NCBI GenBank assembly: GCA_015060115.1
Contig: SUZB01000015.1
Coordinates: 1-49,065, forward strand
Length of the DNA: 49,065 bases
DNA from: Rikenellaceae bacterium
Lineage (GTDB): Bacteria > Bacteroidota > Bacteroidia > Bacteroidales > Rikenellaceae
Direction of reading: 5' to 3'
The translations under genes were made by a program, and so were the position numbers. The notes below the pieces were generated by a model. The model searched no databases, was not told the origin of the DNA, and saw nothing but the letters and a program-made list of their open reading frames with translations. Below, in pieces: positions 43,227 to 49,065 of the stretch; positions within the stretch are counted from its first letter, which is position 1; each line of letters begins with the position of its first letter.

Positions 43227-44192
43227 CTACTTTAATAATGAAACAAATTTTACAACTTTACCTGTAGTCCAGTCCTTAATATTGCAATAAGTCCCAATGT
43301 GCTTGTGAATATTACCTTTGGTACACCCTTCACATATTTGCTTTTGTGTCGCTTTGTGACCTAATAAGTCGAGGGAATCTAATTTATCAATTCTACAACT
43401 ATTTGGAACTACACATTTGAGTCCGTCCATCTGCCAAATATTCCATGAAATAATATTTGCTATGCATTTAATTGATGCTGCTAGTGGGCGTTTCCCAAAC
43501 TTCAATTGATAGTTCTCAATATAGGTATATAACAATGCTTCGCGGGCAAGCAACAGATTATCACCTTGCCACTCAAAACCATAAATGCTTTTATAGGCGT
43601 GTTGCGCAGCGGCAAGCCATTCGCGAGAGGTGTGAACATTTTCATTAATTACACGTAATTTACGGTCGAGTAATCCTATTCGTTCTTCGATGGGTATTAG
43701 ATCTCCTGTTGTTGTATCGTATCGGCTGGTAATATATGGTGCTTCGCCACATGTAATCTCCATGCGATTCTCTCTAATATAGTCTTTCCAGGTTTTGCCT
43801 TTAGGAAACTCTATAGATTCAGTAGTTGGAATCCAGTAGTGCTTCCCATTTTCTTCCTTCTCTATATTAAACACATCCTTGCGACCAAACCATACGGCAT
43901 CTATAATGTTGTTTTGAGCATTGCATACCCATGATGGCGTAAATACCTCAGCCATATCTCTTGAACGAGCTGATTGCTGTATCTTATCTTTAAGAACTCG
44001 TGGTATTATTTTGTTGTTATCAATAATCCTATCGCTAGTAATTTCATCAAATTCCCCAAAACCAGTTCCCCATTGTTCGTAATCTTTGGTCGCCCAAAAT
44101 ATATTACATTGTGTGGTATGATCGCGAAGAAGAATCTCCAAAATCCCTTTTGGTATATTACCCTCGAGTATATCTACTTTTTCGTTCTTCAT
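43227..44192 (-). CDS. Methylase-subunit-like partner (restriction subunit M type)
   Basis: Counted from MKNEKVD this is 321 residues. SRDMAEVFTPSWVCNAQNN is methyltransferase motif X. GFEWQGDNLLLAREALLYTY is a conserved block of proteins annotated as restriction subunit M in Bacteroidales. No glycine-rich SAM motif or NPPY catalytic motif is visible, so it may be a specificity or structural partner rather than an enzyme. The start at 44192 is chosen because a TACATTTG box (44205-44212) lies just upstream, and a longer reading to 44276 would start before the promoter. Confidence 0.7.
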   Translation of the reverse strand: MKNEKVDILEGNIPKGILEILLRDHTTQCNIFWATKDYEQWGTGFGEFDEITSDRIIDNNKIIPRVLKDKIQQSARSRDMAEVFTPSWVCNAQNNIIDAVWFGRKDVFNIEKEENGKHYWIPTTESIEFPKGKTWKDYIRENRMEITCGEAPYITSRYDTTTGDLIPIEERIGLLDRKLRVINENVHTSREWLAAAQHAYKSIYGFEWQGDNLLLAREALLYTYIENYQLKFGKRPLAASIKCIANIISWNIWQMDGLKCVVPNSCRIDKLDSLDLLGHKATQKQICEGCTKGNIHKHIGTYCNIKDWTTGKVVKFVSLLK

Positions 44193-44204
44193 AACTTTAT
44201 GGTG

Positions 44205-44212
44205 CAAATGTA
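44205..44212 (-). promoter_or_regulatory. Promoter -7 box for the restriction-like operon
   Basis: The minus strand reads TACATTTG, matching TAnnTTTG. Transcription would start a few bases before the ATG at 44192, giving a very short leader. Confidence 0.6.
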
Positions 44213-44390
44213 TACATGCGTATTGACAACTTTTGATAATTATCAAAATTTTCATTGGCGGATATAAACTTCGCAATATACAAAAATAAGCAAAATTTGT
44301 CAGATTGAGGTGTTATTGTTAAAAAGTTTATAAACAATCTACAAATATAAGGTATTATCCAAGTGTAAATTTAGCCTTATTCAAGAGAAA

Positions 44391-44411
44391 AAGGCGGACT
44401 AAATCCGCCTT
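44391..44411 (-). terminator. Terminator after the excisionase-type gene
   Basis: AAGGCGGA pairs with TCCGCCTT around a short loop. On the minus strand it is followed by TTTTTC, 16 bp past the stop at 44427. Confidence 0.85.
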
Positions 44412-44426
44412 GTCAATCACACATTA

Positions 44427-44783
44427 CTAACGACTATTTCGGTATCGCCATAGACCTGGTGCCATTCGTCGTTCGAACTCTTCCATATTAGTGATGCACT
44501 CGACATTGTGTTTCTTGTCGAGCCACTTCTTTATGGCTGCTCGGTCAAAGTACAATCTGTTACCCTGACGAATGAACGGGATATCGTGATACCTTACTGC
44601 TCGATATATCGCAGATTTCGATTTGCCGAGCAGTTTGCAAACATCCTCTACGCTCATCAGCTCATCTTCGAGAGGTAAGGGTTGATGTTTTTCACGAACA
44701 GTCTTTTCAAGTGATTCAATTCTCTCTACCAGATTTTGAATGAGCTCCGGTAGCTGCTCAAACGCTAATGATTTTTGTGTCAT
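44427..44783 (-). CDS. Excisionase-family helix-turn-helix protein
   Basis: The 118 residues have a coiled-coil N-terminus (LPELIQNLVERIESLEKTV) and a MerR/excisionase-type HTH (MSVEDVCKLLGKSKSAIYRA, then RQGNRLYFDRAAIKKWLD). Such proteins are frequent in Bacteroidetes integrative and mobilisable elements, where they bind att or transfer-origin DNA or regulate nearby genes. The repeat-rich non-coding region directly upstream is a natural binding target. No integrase is seen in the window. Confidence 0.85.
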   Translation of the reverse strand: MTQKSLAFEQLPELIQNLVERIESLEKTVREKHQPLPLEDELMSVEDVCKLLGKSKSAIYRAVRYHDIPFIRQGNRLYFDRAAIKKWLDKKHNVECITNMEEFERRMAPGLWRYRNSR

Positions 44784-45518
44784 AATTTTATTGTATTAAG
44801 TGAATGGTTTAGTTACCAGTTCATACTAAGAGTAGAGGGGCGTTAGTAATAAGGTTTGTGGATTGGTGATTTTTTTGTAAAAAAAAGATGCGAATGACTT
44901 CTTCTGCCTATAAACAACGCCTTCTGAATAGAAGGTAGAATTCTTTTCGCCTGTGTCAGATGCGGCTCATTGCACTCCATTTCACCTCGTTGCAGCCCAT
45001 TGCAACATAGGCGAAATGTTTTTGTTGAAAAACGGTTTTAAGAAGATATTGGACATCGAGGTCGAGAATGGTGCGTACTCGTAAACACTAACACCCACAA
45101 AAAATGGCGTTTTGGGGCATAATTCCGTTAAAACACAAAAAATCCCGAAAGTGGTTGATAAACTCTCGGGATTTTTCGTCTATTTTGTATGATTTTCAGC
45201 CGATTTTTGTAGGCATTAGTGTTTATTAGTGGTCATTAGAGTGCAAAAATTACTTGCCGATGCAGAATGTTAGACTGCTTGATAATCAGTTAATTACAGA
45301 TTTCGGGCTGAAATGGGGCGAAGAATTTTAACAAACACTAATAAATGATGATAAATAACGATAAAATCAATGTCCAATATTCAGTAGTTACCATTAGTAT
45401 TATTAGTGTTAAACCGCTCAAATCAGGTCCTCTAATCTGCGTGTTTCTGTCGTAAAGATAGTAATTATTCATGACTTTTCCAAATGGGTAATTTTAGTGT
45501 GTTATCTGTTGATTTTAT
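44784..45518. other. Repeat-rich non-coding region between HTH and RNase H genes
   Basis: About 735 bp without a gene. From the left it holds three CRTTGCA-type repeats (about 44969-45006). A perfect 11-bp terminator stem AAAAATCCCGA/TCGGGATTTTT follows (45137-45176). Then come clustered ATTAGTG repeats in both orientations (45214-45414) and the 40-bp site at 45279-45318. A short AAAGATAGTAA stretch at about 45456 is also seen near 36838. It has the look of an attachment or recombination region, which is inferred. Confidence 0.5.
45279..45318 (+). repeat. 40-bp site R, resembles 36722-36761
   Basis: It matches site L at 32 of 40 positions and has the same orientation. It lies within the cluster of ATTAGTG repeats. 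Confidence 0.5.
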
Positions 45519-45914
45519 TTACTTATTTCCGAAGTCTGCAGGTGTCTCGCCCCACTCGCGATTATCCCAATGTAGCACCTGAATATCGTCGATTTTAGCC
45601 GCCATAACTTTGAGGAATATCTCGGCTAATTGCAGCTGCTCACAGCGTCGAGATGACGCGGTTTGCTTATTACGATACCAAGTGATTGCGGTAATGCTAT
45701 CCGAGTAGATAATGCGAGGTGCTTCGGGGTGTCTGAGGATATATTTGACAGCCTCTACGATGGCGAGAAACTCTCCGATGTTATTCGTCTTGTTGCCTAT
45801 GGAATGGTTGAAGAGTTCCAATCCAGAAGAGAGGTCAACCGCCCTGTAGCGTGTCAACCTCTCCTTCGTGGAATGTGCGCCGTCAGTGGCTATTCCTACT
45901 GTCGGGCGCTTCAT
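45519..45914 (-). CDS. RNase HI-like protein
   Basis: This 131-residue protein of the RNase H fold has acidic active-site residues in TDGAH, GEFLAIVEA, YSDSITAI and the C-terminal ETPADFGNK. The set is complete although the protein is shorter than cellular RNase HI (about 155), with the basic handle region reduced. It would cut RNA in RNA-DNA hybrids. Such genes are common cargo of Bacteroidetes conjugative elements. The start overlaps the preceding gene's stop by 4 bp. Confidence 0.85.
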   Translation of the reverse strand: MKRPTVGIATDGAHSTKERLTRYRAVDLSSGLELFNHSIGNKTNNIGEFLAIVEAVKYILRHPEAPRIIYSDSITAITWYRNKQTASSRRCEQLQLAEIFLKVMAAKIDDIQVLHWDNREWGETPADFGNK

Positions 45915-46444
45915 TTTCGACCACCTCCCATATAACGCTTGCCGGTGTAGATGTATCCGTCCTGCTCGAAGCGGCGAATCATCTCTTGGGCCTGCTTGAT
46001 GAAGTCGGCTATCACCTCCTCGTGGTTCTCGATGTCCTTGCGCTCTCTGAGGATTTGGAGCACGCCATCGAGCGTTCGGCTCATTGCACTTTTGCCGTCC
46101 TTCGGGTCGAGATAGATGGTCTTGTTGCCGAATGACACTGTAACCTTGTACAGCGTTTTGGGAACGATTATGGTCTCTACTGTCGCAGGAAACTGTACGG
46201 GTGTGGCGGCAACTACCACATATCCCTTTGCCTTGTGCATAGGCTTCAATTCAACCGAATAGAGAACATTTGGCTCGATTGTGCCTTTCAGGTCCTCTGC
46301 CAGGACACAAATCTGTTTGCCGTATCTTGAGTCTTCCCTGACTCCTTTCAATTGACGAGTTTTTGAGTGACGGGACACAAAGCCAATAAGCTCTCCCGTT
46401 CTTTCCGATTTCGCAAACTTAATCTGCGACTTCTCCGATGTCAT
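45911..46444 (-). CDS. Uncharacterised mobile-element protein
   Basis: The 177 residues form two parts: a beta-rich N-terminal half (ELIGFVSRHSKTRQLKGV, YSVELKPMHKAKGYVVV) and a helical C-terminal half (EEVIADFIKQAQEMIRRFEQ), ending in a basic GGGRK. No family is recognised. It is translationally coupled to the RNase H gene by a 4-bp overlap, suggesting joint function on nucleic acid. Confidence 0.65.
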   Translation of the reverse strand: MTSEKSQIKFAKSERTGELIGFVSRHSKTRQLKGVREDSRYGKQICVLAEDLKGTIEPNVLYSVELKPMHKAKGYVVVAATPVQFPATVETIIVPKTLYKVTVSFGNKTIYLDPKDGKSAMSRTLDGVLQILRERKDIENHEEVIADFIKQAQEMIRRFEQDGYIYTGKRYMGGGRK

Positions 46445-46609
46445 TTTACTTGTCTACCATATTCAATCTATTTCAATCAATTTACAAACTAGGTTACTCG
46501 ATCACTCTAAATGGAGTACAAATATACACTTATTTTACTTGTCCGCCAAGCGTTTTAAGTGTTAATTTTCAGAGGGTTACACCCGAAAATATACAGAGAA
46601 AATCACTCG

Positions 46610-47266
46610 TCAGAACAGGCGTTCATCTTCTGTGAAATGGCTAAAATGCTCGTCATTATCAGAGACTTGCAACAAGGGCCTGCACTTCCAATATCTATAA
46701 ATTCTACCACCGTTGGGTATATAGACATTTATGTCGTGAAAATTTAGGTATTGGTTGCCTTGCTCTGTGCCGAAATTCATCCAAGTAGCACAATTCGGCA
46801 GGTTCGGGTTAGGCTGAACATAGAGGTTCATCTTCTCCTTACCTGCAACGAATATATTATGAATGCGCAGATCATTGTCTATCGGAAACCGGTAGGCATA
46901 GAGAGCGAAGTCGCATATATCTGTATTGAGAAGACTTCCTCCAAAGTGTTTCGGTGCTTCAACCTTTAACCTGTTAAATCGCATTTGAATATGTGGCCGC
47001 CCTCGTATCTCTTCATACTTCTCATTGGTCACGGGCTCCGCAGTGGCGTACACCACCCTGAAACCGTTGTTTGTGCTATCCAGCACCATCACGTGCTCCA
47101 CGATGTTACCACTCTTATTGATGCTCTCCTCGGCAAGGTCAGGAGGTTTCATAACGCAGCACTTCACTAAACCTACGATACCTACAATGACCATCAGGAT
47201 CCCCCAAGGTCCAATGGCTGATGCAACAAATACTGCATTGTCAGCCTTCTGTCGTATATCTTTCAT
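46610..47266 (-). CDS. Uncharacterised membrane protein
   Basis: The 218 residues have one N-terminal membrane helix (about 14-36, GPWGILMVIVGIVGLVKCC) followed by a soluble domain of about 170 residues rich in beta strands and aromatic residues. No family is recognised. It lies between the two operon halves, with 165 bp of non-coding DNA downstream. Confidence 0.65.
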   Translation of the reverse strand: MKDIRQKADNAVFVASAIGPWGILMVIVGIVGLVKCCVMKPPDLAEESINKSGNIVEHVMVLDSTNNGFRVVYATAEPVTNEKYEEIRGRPHIQMRFNRLKVEAPKHFGGSLLNTDICDFALYAYRFPIDNDLRIHNIFVAGKEKMNLYVQPNPNLPNCATWMNFGTEQGNQYLNFHDINVYIPNGGRIYRYWKCRPLLQVSDNDEHFSHFTEDERLF

Positions 47267-47310
47267 ACTTTCTAATAGGGAGTAAAGTATTGTCCGTATA
47301 AAAAGCCTGA

Positions 47311-47622
47311 TTACTCAGGCTTACTATCCAACCACTCCTGGAGTGTCATCGAGTCCTCGAATCCGTACTCGTCAATCTCCACGAAGCCATCAGGTCCCAT
47401 TTCGATTACCTCTTTCGAGAGGATTGTTCCTGCGTGGTTTACAATTACGCGGGGCTCGATTGTGGCAAACTCACCTCCGGTATCCGACTCACGAATATCG
47501 TAGGCGTGAAGTCCCTCAGGAACGATGTCTCGGTTAATACGGAGGCAGGTAAACAACACCTCTTTGTCGTTTACATTCATCACCTCAAATGTCTCGCTAT
47601 ACAACTCTTCTTTTGTCTTCAT
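47311..47622 (-). CDS. LPD28-like small protein
   Basis: The 103 residues match the LPD28 (large polyvalent-protein-associated 28) pattern as I know it: RINRDIVPEGLHAYDIR, then GEFATIEPRVIVNHAGTILS and a C-terminal DSMTLQEWLDS. LPD28 domains occur in conjugative and phage-like elements, and their function is unknown. It sits 2 bp from the next gene of the operon. Confidence 0.7.
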   Translation of the reverse strand: MKTKEELYSETFEVMNVNDKEVLFTCLRINRDIVPEGLHAYDIRESDTGGEFATIEPRVIVNHAGTILSKEVIEMGPDGFVEIDEYGFEDSMTLQEWLDSKPE

Positions 47623-47624
47623 AT

Positions 47625-48290
47625 CTATTTGGTTTTAGGAAGTTCAATTGCTCGTACCCAGTTGTGCACATCGTCAAACATCTCGTCGTTAAGTAGCGAT
47701 AGGAATTCATCTACCGTCATCTTACGCACTCTGCCATCGTTGTCAGAACGATTGTACCAATCGACGATAAACTCGTCAAGGATATCTCTGTCGAAGTGGT
47801 CGATGGGATAAGTGAAAATCCACAATTCCTTCTCTTCGGTGTTTCCTACACACTCGTTGAATGTTTTGAGGTTGTCGGCGAAGAGTTCCTCTTTGTTCCA
47901 CTGGGTATCTACAAATGCATCGATGATACTCTCCGGAGCCTTGGTGTTGGCTTTAAGGTAGGCAATGGCATTTCTACGCCACTCCTTGTGGCAGATGTGC
48001 GTGTACTTCTCCCACACCTCGATAAGCGACTTATTGATAATCTCGCTTACGCCGTATGGCTCATCTGTGGCGGTACCAATCTCACGCATACAGCACTCCT
48101 CACTCTCGAATATCTCCTTGAGCATACACTCGGCCAGTCGCTGATGCTCCTCGCCATTCTCATCTTCGGGGTACTCGATGACTGTTACTTTCATAGGCAG
48201 CCAATTCTCTGGCTGGTGATTTGCTGCGACAAACACGATGCTGTCTACTAACTTTCTTTGGAGTTCTCGCTCCTGTTCTCCTGGTCTCAT
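47625..48290 (-). CDS. Uncharacterised acidic protein of the accessory operon
   Basis: The 221 residues (from MRPGEQ) are acidic and largely helical, with CMLKEIFESEECCMREIG and a C-terminal DEFLSLLNDEMFDDVHNW. No family is recognised. The ATG at 48290 overlaps the previous stop as ATGA, so it is preferred over an upstream start at 48365. Confidence 0.65.
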   Translation of the reverse strand: MRPGEQERELQRKLVDSIVFVAANHQPENWLPMKVTVIEYPEDENGEEHQRLAECMLKEIFESEECCMREIGTATDEPYGVSEIINKSLIEVWEKYTHICHKEWRRNAIAYLKANTKAPESIIDAFVDTQWNKEELFADNLKTFNECVGNTEEKELWIFTYPIDHFDRDILDEFIVDWYNRSDNDGRVRKMTVDEFLSLLNDEMFDDVHNWVRAIELPKTK

Positions 48291-48619
48291 ACTGCTATCT
48301 GAATTTTTCCTTGTTTGAATAATTGTTGTTTGTATTGGCGATGCTCTCGCACAGTTTCGGCCCACTTTTTCTTATCGGGCTTGTACATTCCCTTCGCCTT
48401 GCTTCGCTTGAGTCGGCGGCGTGATGCCTCCATCTTGTCGGGGTCTATGAGGAATGTAATCAGTCTTCGGCTCACACCATACTCTCGTGCCAACTGTCGC
48501 TGGCTCACATCTTCTGTGTGGTAGCGATGGTAAATCTCCGCACGCTGTTCGGGCGTCAGTTTCTGTCTGCGGTCATACTCTGTACCGCTGATGGATATCT
48601 TCTCACTCTTGTATGGCAT
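48287..48619 (-). CDS. Small HTH DNA-binding protein
   Basis: The 110 residues contain a helix-turn-helix (LTPEQRAEIYHRYHTEDVSQ, then RQLAREYGVSRRLITFLIDP) like those of transposase-type and sigma-like regulators. A basic C-terminal half follows (RRRLKRSKAKGMYKPDKKKW). It probably binds DNA or RNA. It overlaps the next gene by ATGA. Confidence 0.75.
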   Translation of the reverse strand: MPYKSEKISISGTEYDRRQKLTPEQRAEIYHRYHTEDVSQRQLAREYGVSRRLITFLIDPDKMEASRRRLKRSKAKGMYKPDKKKWAETVREHRQYKQQLFKQGKIQIAV

Positions 48620-48622
48620 AGA

Positions 48623-48931
48623 CTACTCGTTTTGGGTGTTCAGTCCTTGCTCGTTGCAGCAGTCGTTATACCAACTGAGCAGCGTGTCGAGCCATTCGAT
48701 GTTAATCTCCGTGAGGTGTCTGTCAGTAAACACCTCGCCCGTTTCGTCGTTGATAAGCGTACAACTGCCGTCGCTTCTCAGTTCCGTCATACGGTAGCGA
48801 GTGAATACGGGATAGTCTCCCTCTTCCTCGACATAGACAATGTGTGGCAGCCAACCATTAGGTCGGTGTGGCAGAGCTTTGAGCGTATTGACATACTCTG
48901 CCGACAGGTCGTAAAGTCTCTGTTGTAGCAT
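48623..48931 (-). CDS. Uncharacterised small protein of the accessory operon
   Basis: The 102 residues include NGWLPHIVYVEEEGDYPVF and ELRSDGSCTLINDETGEVF, a beta-rich core reminiscent of small accessory proteins in conjugative elements. No family is recognised. Three bp separate it from the HTH gene. Confidence 0.65.
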   Translation of the reverse strand: MLQQRLYDLSAEYVNTLKALPHRPNGWLPHIVYVEEEGDYPVFTRYRMTELRSDGSCTLINDETGEVFTDRHLTEINIEWLDTLLSWYNDCCNEQGLNTQNE

Positions 48932-48933
48932 AG

Positions 48934-49065
48934 TTAAAGTAGGTCGTCTTCAAATGAGTAAATATCGGTTATCACAAAGTCCTCCGTACCCTTCTCGGTC
49001 ATCGACTGAAGGTCTCGCACGGAGTTGCAGTAGAAGAATATCTTGTCATCCTCGCTCTCGTCCAC
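48934..49065 (-). CDS. Partial uncharacterised protein, C-terminal end
   Basis: The frame runs from the window edge to a TAA at 48934, giving 43 visible residues with FFYCNSVRDLQSMTEKGTED and ending in SFEDDLL. The start is outside the window. It continues the accessory operon, 2 bp before the next gene's start. Confidence 0.6.
   Translation of the reverse strand: MDESEDDKIFFYCNSVRDLQSMTEKGTEDFVITDIYSFEDDLL

Overview
The window looks like a chromosomal segment of a Bacteroidales bacterium, and Rikenellaceae (Alistipes-like) is my best guess. The reasons are the TAnnTTTG promoter boxes in front of many genes, weak or absent Shine-Dalgarno sequences, a Rho factor with a long acidic insertion, a SusD-like lipoprotein, a BspA-type leucine-rich-repeat surface lipoprotein, a GIN-domain protein, and a family-2 glycosidase lipoprotein. 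The genus is inferred, not shown.

Layout. 1-450 holds tRNA-Lys with a structured non-coding repeat downstream of it. 0.5-7.0 kb carries a WYL regulator with a SusD-like lipoprotein, a small zinc-ribbon protein, a kinase-fold protein, a DUF1232 protein, msrA with a CAT-fold acetyltransferase, and a DUF1295 membrane protein. 7.1-7.6 kb has tRNA-His with two more structured units. 7.7-12.3 kb has an S1/P1 nuclease with rho, a pRiA4b-like protein with miaA, and tRNA-Leu. 12.4-15.9 kb is a tight operon of ABC exporter, HprK-like kinase, S26-like peptidase and ispF. 16-25.2 kb has a GH2 glycosidase, addA, addB and a GIN-domain protein. 25.3-27.8 kb has a HAD phosphatase and two tandem M23 peptidases. 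27.8-32 kb has alaS and gpmI. 32.1-35.4 kb is a BspA-like lipoprotein preceded by a 43-residue peptide gene and a long structured leader. 35.5-36.5 kb has tRNA-Ala with a fourth structured unit, rubredoxin and a small winged-helix protein.

From about 36.6 kb the character changes to accessory DNA. It carries a BRO-N/Fic protein, an abortive-infection-like protein of uncertain family, a two-gene restriction-like system (a 1329-residue GIY-YIG/helicase/methyltransferase fusion plus a methylase-like partner), and an excisionase-type HTH protein. A 0.7-kb repeat-rich non-coding region follows, then a minus-strand operon of RNase HI and small proteins typical of conjugative or integrative elements, running off the window end.

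The most unusual signal is non-coding. Downstream of three of the four tRNA genes (Lys, His, Ala) lies a segment bordered by a copy of the tRNA 3' end. Each contains one or two copies of a roughly 65-nt unit whose outer stem and inner hairpin vary with compensating base changes. All four units have the same orientation relative to their tRNA. I do not recognise this family. Two further repeat families are present: three identical-length 121-bp inverted-repeat elements, and a 192-bp imperfect palindrome in the rho leader.
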